Origin: Methanolobus sp. WCC4
Lineage (GTDB): Archaea; Halobacteriota; Methanosarcinia; Methanosarcinales; Methanosarcinaceae
Length of the DNA stretch: 64,000 nucleotides
Reading direction: 5' to 3'
NCBI RefSeq assembly: GCF_038022665.1
Contig: NZ_CP150629.1
Location: 1,160,480 to 1,224,479, forward strand
Position numbers and translations under genes: made by a program. Below the pieces are notes generated by a model that was given only the letters and a program-made list of their open reading frames with translations, did not search any database and was not told the origin of the DNA. Position 1 is the first letter of the stretch. Each line of letters begins with the position of its first letter. Below, in pieces: positions 17,328 through 26,369 of this stretch.

Positions 17328-17918
17328 TTGCTAAAAGAGTTACTAAGGGGATCGATACTTACGATAGAGATACTGATAACTGCTGTATGGCTTATGCTTC
17401 CAGCTTATTTGCCTAACTCAATGGCTGCCGTTTTCGGTGGCGGCCCTGCTATAGATGGCGGCAGGACGATGTCTGACGGACGGCGTATACTGGGTGACGG
17501 TAAAACCTGGCGCGGACTTGTTGCAGGGACCATTTGCGGAATGTTGCTGGGTCTTTCACAAATGTATTATCTTAGCAGGAGCAGCAGCATATTTGGTGTT
17601 GAACTGCCCTCCTTTGGTGAAGGTTCTGGTGCCCTGCTTGTGATATTCACCCTTGCTTTCGGCTCACTTCTGGGTGATATGTCCATGAGTTTTGTCAAAC
17701 GCAGGATAGGATACAAGAGAGGTGCTGCCCTGCCCGGTGTCGATCAGCTTGATTTTGTCATGGGTGCATGGCTGCTGACGCTTATCACATCACCTGCATG
17801 GTTTTTGGGCAACTTCACTTTCAGTATCGCCCTTGCTGTACTGCTCTTCACGCCTCTGTTGCATTTTGTGACCAACGTTATTGGATACTACATCGGGGTA
17901 AAGAACGAACCCTGGTGA
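17328..17918 (+). CDS. carS: CDP-archaeol synthase
   Basis: The 196-residue membrane enzyme activates digeranylgeranylglyceryl phosphate with CTP to CDP-archaeol in archaeal lipid synthesis. The motif DGGRTMSDGRRILGDGKTWRG near residue 45 is diagnostic of the family, as is KRRIGYKRGAALPGVDQLDF later. Four to five membrane helices are present. The start is TTG at 17328 with GGAATGAG just upstream; no ATG lies before the conserved region. Confidence 0.93.
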   Translation: MLKELLRGSILTIEILITAVWLMLPAYLPNSMAAVFGGGPAIDGGRTMSDGRRILGDGKTWRGLVAGTICGMLLGLSQMYYLSRSSSIFGVELPSFGEGSGALLVIFTLAFGSLLGDMSMSFVKRRIGYKRGAALPGVDQLDFVMGAWLLTLITSPAWFLGNFTFSIALAVLLFTPLLHFVTNVIGYYIGVKNEPW

Positions 17919-18005
17919 ATTCTATGAATTACTATATTTGATATTGCGACCTAAATATTGTCATTGATCGCAAATCTCGAACACTTATACTAATCAGGTG
18001 ATATT

Positions 18006-18539
18006 ATGTCTGAAGGGAATGGAAAACTTGCATTGATAGATGCCCTTAAAGCATGTGGTGCTGTAAAGTTCGGTGACTTCACACTTGCTTCCGGGAAGAA
18101 AAGTACGTACTATATTGATATCAAGAAGGCAAGCACTGATCCTGCTACGCTCAGGGTTATAGCAAGGGAAACAGGAAAGGTTGTAAGCGGCCTTGAACTG
18201 GATGCTGTGGGTGGTGTCGCGCTCGGTGGTGTTCCCCTTGCAACGGCCTTATCTCTTGAGACCGACCTTCCGCTTATACTGATACGTAAATCTGAGAAGG
18301 ATTATGGTACCGGCGGACGCTTTGTAGGCGACTTCAGGGAAGGTTCCAGAATAGTGCTCATTGAAGATGTTACCACAAGTGGCGGTTCTGTCATGGATGC
18401 CATAAAGGCCATACGTGAAGCAGGTGCCGTTGTTGACCGTGTCATAACAGTAGTGGACCGTGAGTCCGGGGCTGAGAAGGGTCTGGCTGATATGGGCGTG
18501 AAACTCGTCCCTCTTGTCAGGGCAAGCGACCTCATCTAG
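18006..18539 (+). CDS. pyrE: orotate phosphoribosyltransferase
   Basis: The 177-residue enzyme converts orotate and PRPP to OMP in pyrimidine synthesis. The PRPP-binding motif IVLIEDVTTSGGSVMDAI and the loop RKSEKDYGTGGRFVGD are clear, and the N-terminal VKFGDFTLASGKKSTYYIDI is typical. The ATG at 18006 follows AGGTGAT. It stands alone between carS and purD. Confidence 0.97.
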   Translation: MSEGNGKLALIDALKACGAVKFGDFTLASGKKSTYYIDIKKASTDPATLRVIARETGKVVSGLELDAVGGVALGGVPLATALSLETDLPLILIRKSEKDYGTGGRFVGDFREGSRIVLIEDVTTSGGSVMDAIKAIREAGAVVDRVITVVDRESGAEKGLADMGVKLVPLVRASDLI

Positions 18540-18723
18540 GCCGACATGGTCGTATCCCGGTGGATCAAGGCAGTTAAGGGAAGCTAAGGCAAGTTATTTA
18601 TTGCAGGAATTAGAGTTTTAGTATTCTGATACCTGATAAAATAACAAGAAATGATATGATATTGGATAGTACAGGACAGGACCTATCCGCATATCGCATT
18701 TTTATGATAACGAGGTTTGATAT

Positions 18724-20028
18724 ATGAATATTCTAGTAGTTGGTGGCGGCGGAAGAGAGCATGCTATCACAGCAGCAATAGCACGCAGCAGGAAGGATCC
18801 GTCCATCTATGCAGTGATGTCAAAGAAGAATCCTGGCATTGCAGCATTATGTGAGGATTTCCTCCTTGAGAAAGAGACAGATGTGGAAAAGGTTGTCGAG
18901 TTCGCGGTATCAAAGAACATCGAACTCGTTGTAGTAGGTCCCGAGGCACCTCTTGCAGTGGGTCTTGCAGATTCCCTTGAGGAGAAGGGCATCAGTGTTG
19001 CAAGTCCTAAGAAGAAGGTTGCACAGCTTGAGTTCGATAAGGCATGGGCACGCAATTTCATGAGGAACAACAACATTGCAGGTTGTCCTGTGTTCGATGT
19101 CTTCACAGATAAGGATGCAATGGATGCTTTCATCGATGAGCTTGGAAATGTCGCTATCAAGCCATCCGGTCTTACAGGTGGTAAGGGTGTCAAGGTAATG
19201 GGCGACCAGCTTCCTGACCTTGAAGCAGCAAAGAAATATGCAGCAGGTCTTCTGGACCAGGGCAGTGTTGTGGTTGAGGAGAACCTCGTTGGTGAGGAGT
19301 TCACCCTTCAGGCTTTCGTTGATGGTAAGCATCTTGCTTTCATGCCAACGGTCCAGGACCACAAGAGGGCTTTCGAGAACGACCTCGGACCTAACACCGG
19401 TGGAATGGGTTCCTACAATGCGGCTGGCGAGATCCTTCCTTTCCTGACGGAAGAGGATGTTGAAAGCTCAAAGCAGATCATGAAGGATACCGTTACTGCA
19501 CTTTACAAGGAGACCGGTCAGGAGTACAAGGGTACGCTGTACGGTCAGTTCATGATAACAAAGGACGGTCCAAAGGTCATCGAGTTCAATGCACGTTTCG
19601 GAGATCCCGAGGCAATGAATGTACTGCCTTTACTTGAGAGCGATTATGTGGATATCCTGGCTGCAATGGCAAGCGGTACACTTGATAAGGTCGATGTTAA
19701 GTTCAGTGGCAAGGCAACTGTATGTAAGTATGCTGTACCTGCCGGTTATCCTGACCATCCTACAAAGGACAGGGAGGTCGTTGTTGGTGACATCGGCGAT
19801 GCGGTACTCTTCTATTCAAGTGTCTATGAGAAGGACGGAAAGGTCTGTACAACCGGCTCAAGGGCTGTTGCGGTAGTAGGAATTGCGGATTCCATTGAAG
19901 AGGCGGAGAAGATAGCCCAGAATGCACTGGAGAACCTTTCCGGCGACCTGCACTACAGGAACGACATTGGTAAGGACTTCCTCATTCAGAGGCGTATCGA
20001 CCATATGAATGAGATACGAGGGAACTGA
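18724..20028 (+). CDS. purD: phosphoribosylamine-glycine ligase
   Basis: The 434-residue ATP-grasp enzyme makes glycinamide ribonucleotide in purine synthesis. It starts with the Rossmann-like [15 protein letters not shown], has the ATP-binding [14 protein letters not shown], the [19 protein letters not shown] block and the metal site [20 protein letters not shown]. The length is normal. It precedes argF by 38 bases on the same strand. Confidence 0.97.
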   Translation: MNILVVGGGGREHAITAAIARSRKDPSIYAVMSKKNPGIAALCEDFLLEKETDVEKVVEFAVSKNIELVVVGPEAPLAVGLADSLEEKGISVASPKKKVAQLEFDKAWARNFMRNNNIAGCPVFDVFTDKDAMDAFIDELGNVAIKPSGLTGGKGVKVMGDQLPDLEAAKKYAAGLLDQGSVVVEENLVGEEFTLQAFVDGKHLAFMPTVQDHKRAFENDLGPNTGGMGSYNAAGEILPFLTEEDVESSKQIMKDTVTALYKETGQEYKGTLYGQFMITKDGPKVIEFNARFGDPEAMNVLPLLESDYVDILAAMASGTLDKVDVKFSGKATVCKYAVPAGYPDHPTKDREVVVGDIGDAVLFYSSVYEKDGKVCTTGSRAVAVVGIADSIEEAEKIAQNALENLSGDLHYRNDIGKDFLIQRRIDHMNEIRGN

Positions 20029-20066
20029 TAATAATTTGAATCTAGGTAATTGCGAAGGCTGATAGT

Positions 20067-20972
20067 ATGAAACACCTGATATCAATGGCTGACCTGACCC
20101 ACGATGAGATAGTTGAGATACTCGATATGGCGGAGGACCTTAAGGAGAAACGCCTGAGGGGCAAGGTCACGGACCTGCTGAAGAACAAGAGTCTTGGTAT
20201 GATATTCGAGAAATCGTCCACTCGTACCAGGGTGTCTTTCGAGGTTGCCATGTGCGACCTTGGGGGACATGGACTCTACCTGAACCCCAGGGATATGCAG
20301 CTTGGCAGAGGCGAGACGGTCGGGGACACTTCCGAGGTGCTCTCAAGATACCTCTATGGTATCATTGCCAGGGTCTACAGCCATGAAACGGTGAAACAGC
20401 TTGCTGAGCATTCCTCTATCCCTGTGATCAATGCGCTTTCCGATAAGGAACACCCATGCCAGATACTTGCCGACCTGCTCACGATCCGTGAGTACAAGAC
20501 CAAACTGGCAGGTCTGAAATACACATGGGTGGGCGATGGTAACAATGTGTGTAATTCAGCTATCATCGGCGGTGCCCTCATGGGCATGGAGGTCGCTGTT
20601 GCATGTCCTCCGGGATACGAGCCTGATGAGGATATCGTTGAGCTTGCAAGGGAGCTTGGCGGAGTTGTCACTATCACCAACGACCCTTCAGAGGCTGTAA
20701 AGGATGCTGACATCCTCTATGCCGACGTATGGGTATCCATGGGCGATGAGGATGAACGCGAGAAACGCCTGAAGGACCTCGCACCATACCAGATCAACTC
20801 AGAACTGGTAGAGCAGGCCAAACCTGATGTTATCGTGATGCACTGCCTCCCTGCACACCGCGGCGAGGAGATCAGTGCCGAGGTAATGGACGGTCCTCAC
20901 TCGGTGGTCTTCGACCAGGCCGAAAACCGCCTGCACGCCCAGAAAGCACTCTTACTGAAACTGCTGGCATGA
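20067..20972 (+). CDS. argF: ornithine carbamoyltransferase
   Basis: The 301-residue enzyme forms citrulline from ornithine and carbamoyl phosphate in arginine synthesis. The carbamoyl phosphate motif [28 protein letters not shown], the ornithine motif [11 protein letters not shown] and [13 protein letters not shown] are all intact. The length is standard. It ends 84 bases before tRNA-Leu(CAG). Confidence 0.97.
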   Translation: MKHLISMADLTHDEIVEILDMAEDLKEKRLRGKVTDLLKNKSLGMIFEKSSTRTRVSFEVAMCDLGGHGLYLNPRDMQLGRGETVGDTSEVLSRYLYGIIARVYSHETVKQLAEHSSIPVINALSDKEHPCQILADLLTIREYKTKLAGLKYTWVGDGNNVCNSAIIGGALMGMEVAVACPPGYEPDEDIVELARELGGVVTITNDPSEAVKDADILYADVWVSMGDEDEREKRLKDLAPYQINSELVEQAKPDVIVMHCLPAHRGEEISAEVMDGPHSVVFDQAENRLHAQKALLLKLLA

Positions 20973-21056
20973 TGCCACCGGTTTCAACAAACATTTTTTA
21001 ACTTTTCAAACACAAGGTTTAATTAGAAAAAGCCGCTACTAACCAACATTCACAAT

Positions 21057-21144
21057 GCGGGAGTTGCCCAGCCTGGCCAAAGGCGCTAGGTTCAGAGCCT
21101 AGTCTCGTAGGAGTTCATGCGTTCGAATCGCATCTCCCGCACCA
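21057..21144 (+). tRNA. tRNA-Leu(CAG), CCA encoded
   Basis: Acceptor GCGGGAG (21057-21063) pairs with CTCCCGC (21134-21140), the discriminator is A at 21141 and CCA follows. The anticodon loop is TTCAGAG in stem CTAGG/CCTAG, giving CAG. The body is nearly the same as the two tRNA-Leu(GAG) genes, so these isoacceptors share a recent origin. Confidence 0.95.
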
Positions 21145-21453
21145 TGTTTTTATGTTTTCTATCTCTTCTGAAAAATGGATCTTCTGAATTTCAGGATATC
21201 TATGTGTTAATTAATGATATAATATTTCTACGGCTATTTTGTGTAGTTTTTTATTTTGTCTTCTTCATATAGTTAATATCTTCTATTTAATATAAATAAT
21301 TAAATGCAAATTTGAAAAAATATTTATTCCTGAATCAGTATCTTTTTACAAAAGACATAAATTTGAATGTGTTCACTTTGATTATTTAGTCATGCTTTGT
21401 TTTCTTCTCTAATTGAAAACTAAGGATGCACTTTTAGATGGTGGTTTTTTAAA
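21145..21453. other. AT-rich intergenic stretch, promoter region of the first PKD gene
   Basis: There is no convincing ORF or stable hairpin. The composition drops to very AT-rich with several TATA-like runs (TTTAATATAAATAATTAAAT near 21290). It marks the left border of an AT-rich surface-protein island that extends to about 31.1 kb. Confidence 0.5.
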
Positions 21454-24400
21454 ATGAATGTTAATTGCGGGATTATGATTTGGTTGGGGATGATTTTGAT
21501 CATTCTGAGTATGGGAACTGCAACAGCAGAAACTATCACAGTTGATGACGATATTGGCAGTGCAGAATATACCTCTATCCAGGCAGCTATCAACGCTTCA
21601 AGCCCCGGTGATACAATTCTCGTATATCCAGGGAATTACATCGAAAATGTAGATGTCAATAAACAGTTAACTATAACATCAACTGATGGCGCTTCAGTTA
21701 CTAATATTTCCGGTCCCATCTACTATGATGGTATTTTACCCTACGATGATCATGTTATTGACATTACTGCAGACCAGGTAACAATCAGTGGCTTCACTGT
21801 AAGCATGGTAGGGCTTCAAAAATCATGTATTTTCCTGAACGGTTCTAGCTACAGTACCATAGAAAACAACGAAATAATAATTTCAAACTACTACTACGCT
21901 GGCGGCTATGGTATTAATTTGGAATCTTCAAGCAACAACGAGTTAGTAGGTAACACAATAACGGCCAGTGGTCTTCGTATGGGGTGGGAGGATCCCTATT
22001 CCACCGGTATCCGCCTATACACATCTAATGATAGTATCATTATCAGTAATACTATAATGGACTGTACTTATGCAGGCTTCGAATTATATAATTCTGGCAA
22101 CAACAAGTTAACCGACAACACAATAGTGAATAATGTATGCGGTATTTATTTCTACGAGTACGTCTACAACAACAAAATCTACAACAATTTTTTTAATAAT
22201 TCAGACAACTTGGCAAATGTAGATTATTTAGATACCAATTTATGGGACACTGAAATAATAGATGGACCCAACATCATAGGTGGCCCTTATATTGCAGGAA
22301 ATTACTGGGCAAAACTTGACGGAACAGGATTCAGCCAAACACATACAACAGATGCTAATGGAGATGGCATATGCGATAATCCATATGTCATTAATGAAAA
22401 AAACATTGATCACTTCCCACTCATTTTGCAGACAAACCAAGCACCTGTAGCAAATGAAGATGAGATTTACTTTGAATTTACAAGTAATTTAGATCTTGAA
22501 ACTGCAAATGGTGTTACTGTAGTCGACAATTATGCTTACCTAGCTGCGAACAATGGACTTGTAATAGTCAACGTAAATGATCAAACGGAACCAACAATAG
22601 TTGGTACTTGTATAACTGGTGGAGAAACAACGGATGTTGAAGTCATCGGAAATTATGCCTACGTAACCGACCTTTATGAGGGTCTGTTTATCATCAATGT
22701 AAATGATCCCACTACACCAACAATTGTAGGTACTTGTTATACTGATGGTTATGCAAGTGATATTGCTATAGTTGACAATTCTGCTTACATATGCAATGTC
22801 TATGGCCTTGTGATTGTTGATATAAGTAATCCTGAAAATCCTTTGTTAATAGATTATTGTGAAACTGAAGGACTGGCAGGAGATGTTGTAATATCTGGGA
22901 ATTATGCTTTTTTAGCTGATGGTTTGACATGCTTAGAAAGTTTCAAAATTATAGATATAAGTAATCCTCCTTCATTTCCATATACAGGTCTTTACTTGGT
23001 AAATCCTGGTGTATGGTCTTTTGGTGCAATAGAACTTGCTAAATCCGGTGATTATGTCTACCTTGTTGATTGGGTTAATAATAAATTAATTGTTGTCAAT
23101 GTAAGTGACCCAACAGCACCAATAATGGAAGGGCTTTATAATGCTAGCGGGAACGATATAGTAGTAAAAGATAATTACATATATTTAGTAACTAAAGAAG
23201 CAAATCTCATAGTCTTAAATATTGATGATCCAATAGCACCGACTTTTGCCGGCAGTTATAGCTATCCTACCAGTTTAGAATATGATTCTGGACAGAGTGT
23301 TTGTATTTATGGAAATTATGCATATATGACCTGTGAATATGATGGACTTATTATTCTTAGAATTAATCCACCATTAGTACCAAATAACTCACCATCAGCT
23401 ATAATCTCTCCAATAGACCTTGATTATGAAGGTTCGCCTGTAACCTTTAATGCTTCCGAATCATATGACCCTGATGATAATCCACTCACATACAAATGGG
23501 ACTTTGATAATGATGGAACATGTGATTTTGAATCAGAATCTCCTTATGCAACACACACCTGGGATGATGACTATAGTGGTGATGTCAAGTTGGAAGTTAG
23601 TGATGGTATTTTAACCAGCACTGATACGATTACTGTTACCGTGGGTAATGTTGCACCAAACATTACATCCTTTGAAGTACAACAAACCGAGCCTGTAGAG
23701 ATAGGTACAGAAATCGATCTTAGTTGCACTTTCACAGATATGGGTTTAGGTGATACTCACGACTGTATCATTGACTGGGGCGATGGAACAGCAACAGAAC
23801 TACTCTCAGTTACCAGCCCCGTGAGCAGTTCCCACGTATATTCTACATCCGGTGTTTATACAGTTAACCTCACCATAGAGGATGATGATACTGGATATGA
23901 TACAGAGAAGTACCAGTATGTTGTTGTCTACGACCCCGAAGAAGGATTTGTATCAGGGGAATTAAACTGTCCAGCTCATCTATATGCTTATGATTTAGAA
24001 GAAAGATATACCGGATTTTATGGTTCAGTAATTTTGGAAGAAATACCCAATTCATTCTATAACGGTCCAGAATATGATCCTGAAAAGATAATCATTCTAG
24101 GTCAGTCAGATACTATTGTGTATGTTGTTGATTCTTATGATGAAGGAACATTTGACCTTAAATTAAAGCAAAGCAATCCAGAAGGTTTGATTGAAGTTGA
24201 ATATCTAAATGTTGAGCTTGATGAAGACACAACTGCTACAATATCTGTGAACTCAGAAACCAATGATTTCTCGATGCTGATCGATATGGACAACAATGGT
24301 GAAATTGATATTATCAAAGAACTGGACTCTGTTGCAATAAATGGTAATATTGTTAATGCACCTACAGCTGTAATCTCATCATTTGAACCTGATACTGCAT

Positions 24401-25386
24401 ATGAAGGTTCGCCTGTGACCTTTAATGCTTCCGAATCATATGACCCTGATGATGATCCACTCACATACAAATGGGACTTTAATAATAATGGAACATGGGA
24501 TTTTGAATCTGAATCTCCTTATGCAACACACACCTGGGATGATGACTATACTGGTGATGTCAAGCTGGAAGTTAGTGATGGTATTTTAACCAGCACAGAT
24601 ACAATTACTGTTACCGTAGGCAATGTTGCACCAGTCGTTGGTTTTATCGATGTACCAATTAATCCGGTTGTGTTAGGCACTGATGTCACAGTTTCAGCTT
24701 CATTTGAGGATGATGGGACAGAGGATACACACATGCCAGTTTGGAACTGGGGGGACGGCAATTATTCATCAGATGAGGTATTCAAAGACAGGTCAGGTGA
24801 AGTCTCAGATACCTATACTTATGATCAACCAGGTGTCTACACCATAACACTGGAAGTGGAAGATGACGATGGTGGTTCTGGCACGAGGATTTCTGAACAA
24901 TATGTTGTTGTGTACGATCCAGATGGTGGATTCGTAACTGGTGGTGGATGGCTTAGCTCACCAGAAGGTGCCTATGTAACAGACCCAACCCTGACCGGCA
25001 AGGCAACCTTTGGATTTGTATCCAAATTTAAAAAAGGAGCAACTATACCAACCGGCTCAACTGAGTTCCAGTTCCGCGTTGCTGATCTGAACTTCAAGTC
25101 AACAACTTATGATTGGCTTGTAATTGCAAGTTCAAAAGCCATGTACAAAGGTACTGGAACCATCAATGATGAAGGAAATTATGGTTTCATGATATCTGCT
25201 GTTGACGCTGAACTCACATCAAGCACCGGTATTGATCTTTTCAGGATGAAGATATGGGATATTGATGATGATGGTACTATAGTTTATGACAATATGGTTG
25301 CATATGAAGAAAATGTAGATCTAACATCACTAATTGAAAAACCAGAGATTGGGGGGGGATCGATCAAGATACATAACGGAGAGTGA
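21454..25386 (+). CDS. large secreted surface protein: beta-helix, LVIVD repeats, PKD domains
   Basis: This 1310-residue protein begins with a signal peptide ending in GTATAETI. Residues about 30-330 form a NosD-like parallel beta-helix (TIENNEIIISN, NELVGNTITASG, closing with DANGDGICDNPYVI). Residues 345-645 hold about six LVIVD-type beta-propeller repeats, e.g. NGLVIVNVNDQTEPTIVGTC. PKD domains follow near 645-725 (YKWDFDNDGT), 730-815 (DWGDGTATELL), 970-1050 and 1055-1150 (WNWGDGNYSS). They are interrupted by a unique domain at about 820-960, and the protein ends in a GGGW...GSIKIH module. No transmembrane or sorting signal is visible at the C-terminus, so attachment is unclear. A cell-surface or adhesion role is inferred. 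A paralog follows 1 kb downstream. Confidence 0.9.
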   Translation: MNVNCGIMIWLGMILIILSMGTATAETITVDDDIGSAEYTSIQAAINASSPGDTILVYPGNYIENVDVNKQLTITSTDGASVTNISGPIYYDGILPYDDHVIDITADQVTISGFTVSMVGLQKSCIFLNGSSYSTIENNEIIISNYYYAGGYGINLESSSNNELVGNTITASGLRMGWEDPYSTGIRLYTSNDSIIISNTIMDCTYAGFELYNSGNNKLTDNTIVNNVCGIYFYEYVYNNKIYNNFFNNSDNLANVDYLDTNLWDTEIIDGPNIIGGPYIAGNYWAKLDGTGFSQTHTTDANGDGICDNPYVINEKNIDHFPLILQTNQAPVANEDEIYFEFTSNLDLETANGVTVVDNYAYLAANNGLVIVNVNDQTEPTIVGTCITGGETTDVEVIGNYAYVTDLYEGLFIINVNDPTTPTIVGTCYTDGYASDIAIVDNSAYICNVYGLVIVDISNPENPLLIDYCETEGLAGDVVISGNYAFLADGLTCLESFKIIDISNPPSFPYTGLYLVNPGVWSFGAIELAKSGDYVYLVDWVNNKLIVVNVSDPTAPIMEGLYNASGNDIVVKDNYIYLVTKEANLIVLNIDDPIAPTFAGSYSYPTSLEYDSGQSVCIYGNYAYMTCEYDGLIILRINPPLVPNNSPSAIISPIDLDYEGSPVTFNASESYDPDDNPLTYKWDFDNDGTCDFESESPYATHTWDDDYSGDVKLEVSDGILTSTDTITVTVGNVAPNITSFEVQQTEPVEIGTEIDLSCTFTDMGLGDTHDCIIDWGDGTATELLSVTSPVSSSHVYSTSGVYTVNLTIEDDDTGYDTEKYQYVVVYDPEEGFVSGELNCPAHLYAYDLEERYTGFYGSVILEEIPNSFYNGPEYDPEKIIILGQSDTIVYVVDSYDEGTFDLKLKQSNPEGLIEVEYLNVELDEDTTATISVNSETNDFSMLIDMDNNGEIDIIKELDSVAINGNIVNAPTAVISSFEPDTAYEGSPVTFNASESYDPDDDPLTYKWDFNNNGTWDFESESPYATHTWDDDYTGDVKLEVSDGILTSTDTITVTVGNVAPVVGFIDVPINPVVLGTDVTVSASFEDDGTEDTHMPVWNWGDGNYSSDEVFKDRSGEVSDTYTYDQPGVYTITLEVEDDDGGSGTRISEQYVVVYDPDGGFVTGGGWLSSPEGAYVTDPTLTGKATFGFVSKFKKGATIPTGSTEFQFRVADLNFKSTTYDWLVIASSKAMYKGTGTINDEGNYGFMISAVDAELTSSTGIDLFRMKIWDIDDDGTIVYDNMVAYEENVDLTSLIEKPEIGGGSIKIHNGE
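23428..25386 (+). repeat. long direct repeat, copy 1 (PKD and C-terminal part of the first surface gene)
   Basis: About 1.95 kb encoding the PKD domains, the intervening domain and the GGGW module is repeated with high nucleotide identity at 27429-29381. Inside this copy, the PKD-coding unit at about 23428-23658 is again nearly identical to 24403-24632, so there is a nested repeat. Confidence 0.85.
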
Positions 25387-25390
25387 ATGG

Positions 25391-25414
25391 GAGGAATTAA
25401 TCTTCCTCTTTATT
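25391..25414 (+). terminator. terminator after the first surface gene
   Basis: GAGGAA (25391-25396) and TTCCTC (25403-25408) form a short hairpin with a 6-base loop, followed by a T-rich tract (TTTATTTTT). It starts five bases after the stop codon. Confidence 0.5.
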
Positions 25415-26369
25415 TTTCCCTTGTATGATTAAATAGCATAAATGGATTGTCAGTTTCATTCACACAAATCACAATATTGCTATAAATTAGACAACGCTTA
25501 TTATCTCTAATTTCCATTAATAAATAATTAAAAACTATTATAATAATGTATAAGCGAGTTTAAAAGTACCATTTGACTTACGATTGGCACTTTTGGAGAC
25601 TTTTTGATAAATAATATGTAGACTGTATAGTTAATCCTTAAATTTTTATTGACAAAAATTGAGATTAGTTTTCTCCATCAATTTTTAAATTTTTTAATTA
25701 CTCATAGATTTATTGACTTTATGAACCGTTGCCAGGTGTTCCCCAAAGAACATGTATTTCTAAGAATGATGTTCTTCATCACTATATCGGGATTAACTCA
25801 ACTTGAAGAACTTGATTGAATGATTAATCAAGTATAATGTGCCCTTAACAAACCTCACAGAACTCCACAGTTGAGATAAATTGAATAGTTTTAACTTATC
25901 CTGCTATACATGTGATATGAACCTTAAAACCTATTTTGCTTCAGTTCAAATTATACTTTTCATAAAGTATAAGATAGATACAACTTTTCGGTATTTTGTT
26001 ATCTATAATTATAATTCATTGTTATATAAATTCTCACCAATAATACAAAAATCCATATTTCATTTTAAATATGGTTTATGTATATTTCTTCACAAATAAT
26101 TAAATCTCAATTTTCACAATATTTCTAATACATTTCATAAGTTTTTTATATTAATAAATTTATATTTATTAATAGAAGGAATTTGACATTATCCTTTGGA
26201 TAATTAGTAGTGTTTATTTTTCTTCTTTAATCAAGCAAAACTGTACTATTTAGCACTCTAAGTGTCGTAGTGCTGGGTACAAAAAGAGATCATTAAACTT
26301 ATACAGAATATTCAATACTAGCAGAACGATCTCTTTTTGTTCAGTGGTACAAAAGGGATATGTGGTGAT
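25415..26369. other. 955-base AT-rich spacer between the two surface-protein paralogs
   Basis: No gene is supported. From 25721 a short open frame starting MNRCQVFPKEHVFLRMMFF is closed by TGA after about 33 codons; it looks like a decayed coding piece, perhaps of a transposase, but I cannot assign it. Just after it, ACTTGATT and AATCAAGT form an 8-base inverted repeat near 25809-25832. A further AT-rich frame around 25881-26099 is low-complexity and probably not a gene. The right end carries the inverted repeat listed separately. Confidence 0.45.
26279..26340. repeat. 13-base perfect inverted repeat upstream of the second surface gene
   Basis: ACAAAAAGAGATC (26279-26291) is the exact reverse complement of GATCTCTTTTTGT (26328-26340), with a 36-base loop. 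GGTACAAAA also occurs both at its left arm and just right of it (about 26347). The repeat is 30 bases before the chosen start codon, so it could be a regulatory hairpin, an attenuator, or the scar of a small mobile element. Confidence 0.6.

Noticed and set aside
25881-26099. 72-codon plus-strand frame in the spacer between surface genes
   Set aside because: Low-complexity, Ile/Tyr/Phe-rich composition expected from AT-rich DNA, with no ribosome site.
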